This document shows positions 1 to 9,419 of a stretch of DNA of 64,000 nucleotides, in pieces. The first letter of the stretch is position 1. The number at the start of each line of letters is the position of its first letter. Source of the stretch: Synaphobranchus kaupii (Eukaryota > Chordata > Actinopteri > Anguilliformes > Synaphobranchidae); NCBI GenBank assembly GCA_029718625.1, contig CM056380.1:14994786-15058785 (forward strand), in the 5' to 3' direction. Made by a program: the position numbers and the translations under genes. The notes under the pieces are model-generated. The model was not told the origin of the DNA. It searched no databases and saw nothing but the letters and a program-made list of their open reading frames with translations.

Positions 1-304
1 TCACAACGCCACCAAAATAGCACAATGTGCCATTGCTTGAGTTAAAACCTGGTCGGGGTTGGTATAAACACAAACGCCAAACTTGCATGTACAGTGCTCT
101 CCACTATTATTGGTACCCCTGGTAAAGATGAGTAAAAAGGGTTATAAAAAATTCTGGTGAATTAGCTTAATCTCACGCTGAAAAAATGAGAAAAATCCAA
201 CCTTTAATTGAAGTAAATTTATTATGAGAAAAAAATCCCTCATCAACAAATAATTATTTTTAACAAAACCATGTGTGCCACAATTATTGGCACCCCTGCA
301 TTTA

Positions 305-1023
305 CAGTTGAAGTCGGAAGTTTACATACACTTAGGTTGAAGTCAATAAAACTCATTTTTAACCACTACACAGATTTCATGTTAGCAAACTATAGTGTTT
401 AAGGGTTGTTTCTCCTGACAAACTTTCCTATTGAACTCTATGGAAAAATTAGTCAGGAGAAGAAACCCTTCAAGTTATCCATCCATATCTACTGTATTTT
501 TGGCAGCAGAGTGATGATTTAAGGCTTGTTTGATACGACAGACCCTTGATGACTTAGAGCCATTTAGCCAACCATGTGTTTCCATACTGTTACAGTGTAA
601 TTTACAGCAAAATCTAGTCCCACCCCCCAATTCCCATAGAGATCCATTCAAACGTAGAGACGTTATAGTATCGCTTGTAAGAGTACCAGAAAAGAAGATA
701 TCAAGAGTCTTTTAATGTTGTTGGGTCACAGGCATCAGGAAATCATGGTATGCAAAGGATATGTGACCAACTATTAAAACTTTTAAGGCACAGTCAACTT
801 AGTGTATGTAAACTTCTGACCCACTGGAATTGTGATTGAGTGAATTAAAAGTGAAATAATCTGTCTGTAAACAATTGTTGGAAATATTACTTGTGTCATG
901 CAGAAGTAGATGTCCTAACTGACTTGCCAACACTATAGTTTGCTAACATGAAATCTGTGGAGTGGTTAAAAATGAGTTTTAATGACTTCAACCTAAGTGT
1001 ATATAAACTTCCGAATTCAACTG
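305..1023. mobile_element. Sleeping Beauty-type Tc1-like element, non-autonomous, nested in element A
   Basis: The left end CAGTTGAAGTCGGAAGTTTA and the right end (complement, 998-1023) are the outer direct-repeat type of the Sleeping Beauty/salmonid Tc1 family. The right arm also keeps the inner repeat (about 799-825, GTATGTAAACTTCTGACCC), so the IR/DR architecture survives there. TA duplications lie at 303-304 and 1024-1025. The left inner repeat and transposase are gone, replaced by foldback sequence at about 399-796. Confidence 0.85.
399..796. repeat. Foldback (palindromic) core, copy 1
   Basis: Centred on TCCTGACAAACTTTCC...GTCAGGAG (about 412-462), an inverted pair around a short loop. 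It is followed by an arm (535-775) whose reverse complement recurs at 1072-1260. The same core recurs at 1026-1617, 11290-11700, 12560-12665 and 52100-53650. No coding capacity was recognised. Confidence 0.75.
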
Positions 1024-1025
1024 TA

Positions 1026-1617
1026 TATATAGAATAAAGTAGTTTTTATTATTATATAAATGTTTATTATTTGGTCACATACCCTTTGAAAGCCATGACT
1101 TCCTGATATCTGTGACCCAACAACATCAAAAGACTCTTGATATCTTATTTTCTGGTACTCTTACAAGCGATACTATAACGTCTCTGCATTTGAATGGATC
1201 TCTATGGGAATTGGGGGGTGGCACTAGATTTAGCTGTAAATTATGCTGGAACAGTATGGAATACATGATTGGTAAAATGGTTACAAGTCATCAAGGGTCT
1301 GAGGTATCAAACGAGCTTCAATCCATCACTCTGCTGCCAGATATGCAGTAGATATGGATGGATCACTTTAAGGGTTGTTTCTCCTGACACATTTTCCTAT
1401 TGAACTCTATGGAAAAATATGTCAGGAGATAAAACCCTTCAAGTTATCCATCCATATCCGTCAGATACGTCAGACCCTTGATGGTTTAGAGCCATTTAGC
1501 CAACCATGTGTTTCCATACTGTTACAGTGTAATTTTGATGTTGTTGGGTCACAGACATCAGGAAGTCATGGCATGCAAAGGATATGAATATTAAAAATGC
1601 TTACTTTATTCTATATA
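1026..1617. repeat. Foldback core, copy 2
   Basis: Runs from a TATATATAGAATAAAGTA-like edge to its complement near 1600. The centre at about 1372-1430 is the TCCTGACA...TGTCAGGA hairpin. The left arm contains CATCAAAAGACTCTTGATAT, itself a small palindrome. It lies inside the arms of element A beside the Sleeping Beauty-type insertion. The short open frames here are repeat shadows. Confidence 0.75.
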
Positions 1618-1779
1618 TAAATGCAGGGGTGCCAATAATTGCGGCACATGTGTTTTTGTTAAAAATAAAAAAAATTTGATGAGGGATTTTTTTTTCTCAT
1701 AATAAATGTAATAAAAATTTTTATAACCCTTTTTACTCATCTTTACTAGGGGTGCCAATAATAATGGAAGGCACTGTAT

Positions 1780-2100
1780 CTATTGACAATTTTCGGTACT
1801 GTTTGGCAAACATTTCTAAAATAATCTGTTAAGTACCAAATCTTTAGCCCCACCAGGGGAACTTTCTTGTTTTTTTTCTTGATTTAAAGCATCATTTTCT
1901 TAATGTTATACAGCTGTGAGTCAACGACATTAAACACTGAAGCATCTGAGAGGTTTCTGAAGCATCTGAGAGCAAAGAAAGGTATCAAAAAAAAGTATCG
2001 ATTTGGCATCGGTATCGAACACCAGGTATCGGTATCGAACACCAGGTATCGGTATCGGGACCGGTATCGAAAAATTTCAAACAATACCCAGCCCTATTTG
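1780..2100. repeat. Repeat-derived stretch with GGTATCG tandem motif
   Basis: Positions 2009-2070 hold an imperfect tandem of CAGGTATCGGTATCGAACAC. The stretch ends CAATACCCAGCCCTA, which resembles the end of a common fish hAT-type element (TAGGGCTGGG... on the other strand). The matching left end was not found, so this is probably a fragment. Confidence 0.45.
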
Positions 2101-2333
2101 CTGCAGACCAGAAAACTATCAAAACTGGTGTAGGTGAAAAATGTTCTGCTTGTGTGAGACTAAACTAGCAATTCCACTTGGGCCCAGGCATTCAGAAATA
2201 GGGCCATAAACATTCAGGCTACAGGCTTTGAAAATTAATGGAGTTGTCCTCCCTGCAACAAAATTAAACTCTTACACATTCATAACCATTAATTCTAGTC
2301 ACGTAAAGTGACACAGTACACAACACTACTCAC

Positions 2334-2770
2334 CCCAGTCTCTGTAGTTTACAGTTTGGACTCATCAGTCCATCACAGAGCAGCTTCACTCCTGAATCTC
2401 CCAGGTTATTGCAGCTGAGGTCCAGTCTCTCTAGTTTGCATTTTGGACTCATCAGTCCATCACAGAGCAGCTTTACTCCTGAATCTACTAGGTTATTGTA
2501 TCTGAGGTCCAGTCTCTCTAGTTTACAGTTTGGACTCATCAGTCCAGCACAGATCAGCTTCACTCCTGATTCTCCCAGGTTATTGTAGCTGAGGTCCAGT
2601 CTCTGTAGTTTGCATTTTGGACTCATCAGTCCATCATAGAGCAGCTTTACTCCTGAATCTACCAGGTTATTGTCGCTGAGGTCCAGATCTCTCAGGGGTG
2701 AGTTTGATGACTGGAGAGCTAAGGCCACAGTATCACAGGACAGCAATGTGAGGTCACAGCTGTTCAGTCT
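2334..2770 (-). CDS. Orphan NLR-family (NLRC3/NLRP-like) leucine-rich-repeat exon
   Basis: The minus strand encodes four ribonuclease-inhibitor-type LRRs in one open exon. The repeating pattern is LxxLDLSxNNLGDSGVKLLCDGLMSP, with C-K-L linkers. This is the C-terminal LRR region of the fish NLR family, cytosolic innate-immune sensors with FISNA and NACHT domains upstream. The exon is bounded by an acceptor-like CTTTTGAG before AGACTGAACAGC and a strong donor GTGAGT (plus-strand ACTCAC at 2328-2333), giving 437 nt. Fish NLR LRR exons usually carry two LRRs, so four suggests an in-exon duplication. No NACHT, FISNA, PYD or B30.2 exon is visible on the minus strand, so it is either an orphan exon from a dead or transposed copy, or part of a gene running left out of the window. 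The LRR assignment is firm; expression is unknown. Confidence 0.7.
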
Positions 2771-3017
2771 CTCAAAAGAAGAGTTGATATATTATAGTAT
2801 AGGTAAAGTATGAGGTAAAATAAAACATGTAATATTTGAAATGTAACACTGATAGTGTTCAGTGATGAACATTTAAATTGAGATTTCATGGTCTTTGATG
2901 TTCTAAGTAAGATGTCTGTGCTACACTCTCCAACTGCAACACTTCGCAAGCGAAAACAGCGAAAGGCTGATTCTCTCTAAAAACAGGAAGGCAAGGAAGT
3001 GATCTGTTCACATAAAA

Positions 3018-3490
3018 CCAGGTAGTGCAGTTTGTCTGTTCTGCTGGTGTTACATATGACCAGATAGTGCACTGTGTCTGTTCTGCTGGTGTTACATATG
3101 ACCAGGTAGTGCAGTATGTCTGTTCTGCTGGTGTTACATATGACCAGGTATTGCAGTGTGTCTGTTCTGCTGGTGTTACATATGAGCAGGTAGTGCACTG
3201 TGTCTGTTCTGCTGGTGTTACATATGACCAGGTATTGCACTGTGTCTGTTCTGCTGGTGTTACATATGACCAGGTAGTGCAGTATGTCTGTTATGCTGGT
3301 GTTACATATGAGCAGGTAGTGCACTGTGTCTGTTCTGCTGGTGTTACATATGACCAGGTATTGCACTGTGTCTGTTCTGCTGGTGTTACATATGACCAGG
3401 TAGTGCAGTATGTCTGTTATGCTGGTGTTACATATGACCAGGTAGTGCAGTGTGTCTGGTCTGCTGGTGTTACATATGACCAGGTAGTGA
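3018..3490. repeat. Minisatellite, 42-bp unit, about 11 copies
   Basis: The unit is GTGCAGTGTGTCTGTTCTGC followed by TGGTGTTACATATGACCAGG and TA. Because 42 is a multiple of three and the unit lacks stops in some frames, long repetitive open frames appear on both strands. These are not genes. Variants (ATTGCAC, GAGCAGG, TTATGC) alternate along the array. Confidence 0.95.
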
Positions 3491-5008
3491 AACTGTATTC
3501 CAAAGGTATGTAGGAACTCCTGTTAACTCTATAAACTTCACCCCTAGTGGTTGAGACGTATCCGTCTCAATTACAGTATCCATGTTCGTCTGAAATTATA
3601 AACTACAGCTTTAAGAAAACCCTGTAAATTTTAACGCAGTATTTTTTAAAAGGGTAACCTCTTTCGAAAACCTCAGCTTCTCCAGTTACACTGCAGTGCA
3701 ATAAATTAGGTGGGTGCTATTAATAGCCCAAAGCACTTACGACCCTCCTCTGGCTACAGCCACAGACTGTAAAATGCATAAAATGCACCATTTATACACG
3801 CTAAGAAAATCATGTTCACATAGAGAAACAATAATATTTTTTTTAAACGTACAAATGAGCATTCGCCATTTTCCCTTGCTTACTGTACTATATACGGTAC
3901 CTGATGCACTTTCGGTTTAGAAGACACCTCATTTTTCTCCAAAATCTCTTGTATAAATATGTTTAAGAAACCAAGTACTTACCAGTATATTCAGCTACCG
4001 TTTCTGATGAACCCTGAAGAGTTTATCTTGTTATATTTCGCCAAAGTCCCGTACAGTCCATATTTCCACAGCGACCACCCGTCGCACTTAGGGCTGAAAT
4101 ACGTTGCTGTGTAAATACACACGCGCTTTCGTACGTTACTTTTTAAAACATTTTAAATACATTAGGCGACGTATGCTATGGTTATTATATATATACTGTA
4201 TGGGACTATTCTGAAATAAATGTATAGTGTAGCAAATTTCAGAATGATACAGCTTCTTCTTCAGTTTGAACTTAAAACCATGGATGGGCAGGGAATACTT
4301 TTTTTAGATATTGACATTTAAATAAAACTAGTAGAAACCAGGTGGAAATTGCCTCTGAAGGGCCAAAGTAAATAGAGTTAATGATACCTTTGAGTTTATA
4401 TTGTTGGAATAGTGATACATTTGATGGTGCTGTCCAAGAAGACACCGTTTAGCCTATTCTGGGCTCTAGGAAACTTCAGAATCCTTGTAGATATCAGGCT
4501 TTAGTCTGAGATAAGCCACAGAATTAACTCAAGAACAGGCGGGGCCAGAGATCACTTGAACAGTTCCCTGACAAGACCTCACTCTGGCTCCCATTATATC
4601 CTACAATTCCTCTACCTTCCCATTTTCACTGTATCTACAGGCACTATGTTGGGATTTTGTATTTATTTATTTATTTTATTTTTTTACATCTGACTTGCTC
4701 AGCTGTAAAGCCACTTTTTGTCCAACTGATGGAGGCAAGTCATTCAGCTGAAGTGCCCTGCACTGATTTCATCAATGCACTTCCAACTCCTTTGAACAGA
4801 AAGATCTTTCAAAATTAAATGAGAATGAAGGAGATTGTTTCTGTCTTAAGCTCAGTAAAAAGCAAGCAAAACCTTTTTGGACTCTGGTGCTAGAGAGAAA
4901 CCCACGCTACAACAGCAAGTTTGATTTTGAAGGATACACAGCTGGAGAAAGCTCTACAGTGGAATGGTGCTGGGTCCCAGCTGACCTGTGTGTGTTTGTG
5001 TGTTTCAG
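3491..5008. other. No gene recognised
   Basis: Mostly AT-rich unique sequence. It includes a pyrimidine- and T-rich patch at about 4655-4690. The last 25 bases (about 4984-5008) form a GT/T-rich tract ending TGTTTCAG, a good splice acceptor for the ING3-like relic that follows. I looked for the preceding PHD-finger half exon in this stretch and did not find it. Confidence 0.5.
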
Positions 5009-5115
5009 CAGTGCACTGTCGAGTGGTTCCACTATGGCTGCGTGTGATTGCCTGAGGTCCTGATTTCCCCAAGTCTTCCGCCGCCATGAAGAGGAGAAGG
5101 GGCCACCAGAAATGG
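5009..5115 (+). pseudogene. Decayed ING3-like terminal exon (PHD finger second half)
   Basis: Directly after the acceptor TGTTTCAG, the frame reads Q-C-T-V-E-W-F-H-Y-G-C-V. This matches the zinc-binding E-W-F-H-Y-G-C-V segment of the ING3 PHD finger, which reads H3K4me3 in the NuA4/TIP60 complex. A TGA follows at 5045. Roughly 13 nt appear to be missing relative to an intact finger. The ING3 C-terminus (A-A-M-K-R-R-R-G-H-Q-K) then resumes in another frame at 5080-5112, without the expected stop after the last lysine. Keeping a splice acceptor argues against a processed copy; it looks like a duplicated genomic remnant. No other ING3 exon is visible. Sequencing error could explain one lesion but hardly the deletion, premature stop and lost stop together. 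Confidence 0.6.
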
Positions 5116-5422
5116 GGCCCTGTCACCGCGGCGATGGAATCATCCTCATACAGCCCCACAACGATACCCCCCTGAACCAACTGCCCCCTCCCCTCCACAA
5201 GGAACAATCAACCACAGCCATCTGTGAAGAGTGCAGTGTGTTGGTGTATCTGCTGCATCCCAACACTGACTTCAACAGTGTTTCATTAGTGTTTTGTACC
5301 AAGACTTCACAAAGGACTTTGAACGTGTTGAATGTGGAAGACTGACTCATTCGCCCCAAGTACCTCAGTACACTGTAAAGGCCATACAGAGGAGACAATC
5401 AACACACTTGCTGCAAATAATA

Positions 5423-5596
5423 GACTCTGAATTGTAAGATGCTGGCCTGGTCACTTACCACTGTGTTCCTGCACATCACAGACTCTAAACTGTAAGATGC
5501 TGGCCTGGTCACTTACCACTGTGTTCCTGCACATCAGACTCTGAATTGTAAGATGCTGACCTGGTCACCTACCACATCACAGACTCTGAACAGCTG
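5423..5596. repeat. Tandem repeat, about 58-bp unit, 3 copies
   Basis: AGACTCTGAATTGTAAGATG followed by CTGGCCTGGTCACTTACCAC and a CTGTGTTCCTGCACATCAC tail. There are two near-identical copies and a third with an internal deletion. Confidence 0.9.
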
Positions 5597-6485
5597 CACC
5601 CTTATTCCTCATCTCCCACCTCAGAGCCCGTCTGCCTTTCAGTACATTTCCCCATCAATGCTGTTGCCAGTGCCTGGACTGGATTAGATTAGATGTTGAT
5701 CTCAAGCTGTAGATGAAGATGATGAGGATGATACATTGTAAATGTACTGTGTAAGCTTGTGAGTGCTGGGCATTACTAACACAGAACACATGAATGAACT
5801 ATTCATTCATAAACATGAATTCCGCCTCAGTCCTTTTGGGCAGGATGTGATTATCATTTTGGAGTCATTGTAATAGTCATTGTAATAATTGTGAGAATTA
5901 CAACCAGCTATGCCAATTATTAATGTTCACTAATCTATGTAATATTACTAACGAGAATAAAACATTCCTGCAGGAATTACTGGATATTATTTTTAATTGG
6001 GGCCCTGAGTTTTCTTCACAATTTTACTCAAAATGCATTCTATTAATTTTCCACCAGGTGTCTCTGTAGCTACATTTGGATGAACAGGTACTAATTACAG
6101 TGCTGAGTATTAAAAACACTGAAGGACATCTATGAGCAACATTATATGTTCATATTTTATGTATGTAACTATATGTGTACATTTAGTATATACACTGCAC
6201 TGGACTGAAACTATTTGTGTTTATGTTTATTTAAAAATGAATGCAATTGATCTATTTTCTGTTGTCTTTTTCCCTGTTTGGTACACATATTTCTCCAGAT
6301 TCACAATTCACATATTCCCCAGATTATATAATAAATATTTGTGTCTTTAACACAGTAGATGCAGCTAGAGTATGTTCATGTACTGAATTGTACTCTTTGC
6401 ACGTGTACTGATTTTACTCCTTTATACATATTCTAACTTTAAAGCTTTTGTAATGTTGAACCTATTTTTAAAGTTAATTTTTTTG
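5597..6485. other. No gene recognised
   Basis: AT-rich unique sequence. The open frame at 6132-6350 shows no recognisable domain and has AT-driven composition. Nothing else was seen. Confidence 0.5.
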
Positions 6486-6905
6486 TATGGTTGTCAAACG
6501 TAAGTGGATTTTTAATGCTGTCCCTCTGTGGACAATAAAGATCAACTGAAACTGAAGCCGTTCTTTTTGTGTGTTATTTTATTGACCAGTGACAACACAA
6601 TTCAAACATGACGTTTCAAGGCTGAAATTCCCACTCGTCCTTATTGTCTCTCCTGCATTTCTGTGGTCTCATCATCTTCTGGTGAGGGATTTGCCTCCCT
6701 CTGCTGGACAAAAAATGGCTTTACAACCGAGCATATCGGATTAAAAAAATAACCGCACTGTCTTTTTTTGTCTGGTTGTCAAATGTGGATTTTTAATATT
6801 GACCACAATATACGCTCTAGGGATAATAAAGATCAACTGAAACCGTTCTTATTTTATATTATTTTTATTGACAGCACCATTCAACTTTCAAGGCTGAAAT
6901 TTAAT
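6486..6905. repeat. Direct duplication carrying an AATAAA motif (two copies about 285 bp apart)
   Basis: Copy 1 (6486-6630) and copy 2 (6769-6900) share GGTTGTCAAA, GTGGATTTTTAAT, AATAAAGATCAACTGAAAC, CGTTCTT, TTATTGAC and TTTCAAGGCTGAAAT in the same order. The AATAAA at 6534-6539 could be a polyadenylation signal, perhaps of the ancestral ING3-like copy upstream. That is inference. Confidence 0.7.
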
Positions 6906-7362
6906 GACAGAATAAAATTCCAAAACACTGAATTATCTTTCATTATTAAAATTATGTACATTTACAAACACTGCCCCCCAACACACCAAATGTGCTTTAT
7001 GAAAGCAGAGGAGATGAGTGTTCTCTGAAGTGCATTACTGGCTGGATTAACTGTATATCATGTTCTATCTTTGTGAAGGAAAATATCAAAAGGCATAAAA
7101 TTTATTTACCAACTGATCACCTTCCGGTACACCTGTAAGCCGTTAAACCTTTATCCCATTAATTAGGTCATCTGAATCACCCATTGTTCAAATCACAAAT
7201 GCAAACGCATTCCAAAATGAAACAAAACCTTCCACAAAGTAGCTTACATACTGTAAGTCAGGTCTGTGGGTTTATATTTTGCCACATTTTCTTCTTTTCA
7301 TCAGAACATCATCAGTTTTTTGTCATAAGTTCACTAGAAAGCAAACAAGAACTCTGTGATGT

Positions 7363-7533
7363 TATGTGGTACAGGGGTAAGAACAGCGCTATGCACAACC
7401 ATAGCGAGAAAGTTTGATCCCCTCCTCCTTTGGAGTTCACACCCTCTCTGTGCTGCAGCTCTAAAACCATCATAAGATAATGGTGATATAAAGGTTTGTT
7501 GTCTTTGACTACGGAGCCTGTGGGTTCAATGCC
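7363..7533 (+). repeat. Two degenerate tRNA-like units
   Basis: Unit a: A-box-like TGTGGTACAGGGGTAAGA (7366-7383) and B-box-like AGTTTGATCCCC (7410-7421). Unit b: A-box-like TGGTGATATAAAGG (about 7481-7494) and B-box GGGTTCAATGCC (7522-7533). Box order and spacing match internal Pol III promoters of tRNA-derived SINEs. They look too diverged to be working tRNA genes. Confidence 0.5.
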
Positions 7534-7555
7534 TGGGGCCTCATTTATTAAAAAA

Positions 7556-7795
7556 AGAAAGAACTTGGACGCAGCGGGCTAAAGTGCAGTTGCGACCCTG
7601 AGGATCGGGGGGTCCTGCCGGTGGGAGTTTGGTAGTTGCTCCCGGGTGGGGGGAGGGGCTCAGAGAGAGTCGCTGTGCACAGAATGGCTCTGGGCGAGTT
7701 GGAATCACGGTCAGGAGCATGAGGAGTCACGCCCTCCTTCCTACCACCTGACGGGGTTGTGTAGCGGCGACTCTCTAGCGGTTGCTTATTTATAA
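7556..7795 (+). mobile_element. tRNA-derived SINE, plus orientation, diverged
   Basis: Begins GGACGCAGCGGGCTAAAGTG and contains ATCGGGGGGTCCTGCCGGTG. It ends CACCTGACGGGGTTGTGTAG with a short tail. The parts match, in the same order, the reverse complement of the better-preserved SINE at 58742-59104. AT-rich flanks (ATTTATTAAAA and ATTTATAAAATTAA) resemble an imperfect target duplication. Confidence 0.65.
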
Positions 7796-8049
7796 AATTA
7801 AGAATTCGTCAAAAATATGCGTCTACTTTTGGTTACACATTGTCCCCTAAAAAGTAGTCAACCAGGTACACAGTGGGATTGGCCTTCTTGCTACATCCAT
7901 AAAATGCATACTGTCAGAATCTGTGATTTCTTTTCAGGGTTGCCAGATGCTTAAATCTGGGTAGTTTTGGATGGCAGACCTGGCCTACTCGAAACAAAAA
8001 CCCAGGGACACCAGATCGAAAAATCCCCCATTTGAGGGGAAAAAACTCC

Positions 8050-8108
8050 TATTGTATGTCGCTTTGGATAAAAGCATCTGCTAAATGACTGTAATGTAAT
8101 GTAATGTA
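8050..8108 (+). mobile_element. 3' tail of a SINE/LINE with (TAATG)n end
   Basis: TGTCGCTTTGGATAAAAGCA followed by TCTGCTAAATGACTG and a (TAATG)3 tail. This is a very common conserved 3' end of fish SINE/LINE elements. The body upstream is truncated or unrecognisable. A similar tail lies at 45995-46040. Confidence 0.7.
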
Positions 8109-8111
8109 AAT

Positions 8112-8240
8112 ACCACCATGCAATCTACTCCTGCTGAATGGCTGAAGCTTAGCAGTTGTGGGTTTGGTTAGTACTTGGATGGGAGACCTGAGTTGCTGCT
8201 GGAAGTGGTGTTGGTGGGCCAGTAGGGGGCAATCTTCCCC
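8112..8240 (+). repeat. 5S rRNA-derived repeat (SINE3-type head or 5S pseudogene)
   Basis: Contains GAAGCTTAGCAG, GGTTAGTACTTGGATGGGAG and ACC, the internal control region and 3' half of vertebrate 5S rRNA, preceded by ACCACCATG as in the 5S 5' half. The 5' half is diverged. It is followed by GGTGTTGGTGGGCCAGTAGG, not a 5S terminator, so it is a derived repeat rather than a functional 5S gene. Confidence 0.75.
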
Positions 8241-8284
8241 TTGGTAAAATATGCACCTGGTTTGCTCCTTTTTAGGGGACATAT

Positions 8285-9345
8285 CTTTATTTATCTTGCA
8301 TTTCTGTAGTCTCGTTATCTTCGGTCCATGTAGCAACCTCAAACGTGTTATGACCTCTGTGGAGTGATGGCACTGTCTTTGTGTCTGGAAGGGAAACGTT
8401 ATGGTTCAAACCTTGTCTGTTATCTTTATTTCGCTTGCATTTCTGTGGTCTCATCTTCTTCTGTCCACTGCATCACCCTCAAACACACCAAAGCCACTGT
8501 GGTATAACAGTAGAGTCTTGGTCTCTGAAAGGTGATCTTGAGGGTTCAAACCTTGTTCTTTATCTTTATTCCTCGTGTTTTTATGATCTCAGCTTCTTCT
8601 CTCCACTGCAGAGCTCACAGAACAGCTAATGTTTTGTGTATATAAATATATATAAACATGCCATGTAAATGCTTTTTAAGTATATCTGTTTAAAAGCAGA
8701 TTTAAAATTAAGTAACTAAAAAGTCATAGACGAGTTCAAACGAATCAGCAAACACAGGGGTTATGTTATTTCTGGGTACCAAATGTACAGTACGTATGTT
8801 CCAATTAATCCATTCTGATTACCCACAATGCATTTCACGTATTATCACAAACCATGAATGTAATAGTATGGTATTTTATGTATGTAGCAACGAGACAAAT
8901 TCCATTGTACACCTGGTTTGCTCCTTTTTAGGGGACACATTAAATGCATAATCAAAAGTAGATTATATATATAGATTACATATTTATGAGGAATTTTTTA
9001 TTTAAAAAAACAAGGATATTCCCTGTTTTGCACATTTATTGAAACAAAATGATTTCTTTTATTCTAAAATTCTTTATTTCACTTGCATTTCTGTGGTCTC
9101 ATCTTCTTCTGTCCACTGCATCATCCTCAAACACACCAGGGCCACTGTGGCATAACGGTAGAGTCTTGGTCTCTGAAAGGTGATCTTGAGGGTTCAAACC
9201 TTGTTCTTTATCTTTATTCCTCATGTTTTTATGATCTCAGCTTCTTCTCTCCACTGTAGAGCTCGCAGAACAGCTAAGGAGACTTTGGCACAAAGGTATT
9301 GTCTTTGTCTGTGGACACAGCACTTCAGGGTTCAAACCTTGCTCT
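8285..9345 (+). repeat. Tandem array of tRNA-like units, about 138-bp period, partly duplicated
   Basis: Each unit has a spacer (TTTATTTCGCTTGCATTTCT, GTGGTCTCATCTTCTTCTGT, CCACTGCA) and a tRNA-like segment with an A box (best: TGGCATAACGGTAGAGTC, about 9148-9165) and a B box (GGGTTCAAACC at 8542-8552, 9190-9200 and 9328-9338). A-box starts fall near 8358 and 8497 (139 apart) and near 9146 and 9284 (138 apart). The pair is duplicated at a distance of about 649 bp, with unrelated AT-rich sequence (about 8635-9060) between. A shared CACCTGGTTTGCTCCTTTTT block precedes both (8250 and 8911). B boxes are better kept than A boxes. Confidence 0.6.
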
Positions 9346-9419
9346 TCACCTACGTTTCTATGGTCACATTTTCTGTCCAATGCTGCACCCACCCAAACGC
9401 TAACATGAAGGTGGCGAGA

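Larger units (their letters stand above)
92..1776. mobile_element. Composite non-autonomous Tc1/mariner-like element A
   Basis: Long inverted ends: the left end begins CAGTGCTCTCCACTATTATT and the right end is its near complement (ending ...GGAAGGCACTG). A TA duplication flanks both sides (90-91 and 1777-1778). The arms (92-303 and about 1618-1776) share internal blocks such as GGTAAAGATGAGTAAAAAGG and a GGCACCCCTGCATTTA block. There is no transposase. The interior holds a Sleeping Beauty-type element and two copies of a palindromic core, so this is a nested composite. TA targets and a CAGTG start are standard for Tc1/mariner. Confidence 0.85.

Noticed and set aside
2977..3513. Repeat protein with C-V-C-S-A-G-V-T-Y-D-Q units
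   Set aside because: The 42-bp minisatellite is open on both strands because its unit length is a multiple of three.
5112..5398. Small open frames on both strands after the ING3-like relic
   Set aside because: Not in frame with the ING3 fragment, and no recognised domain; likely chance in former UTR.
8112..8240. Functional 5S rRNA gene
   Set aside because: 5' half diverged, no T-run terminator at the expected place, flanked by SINE sequence.
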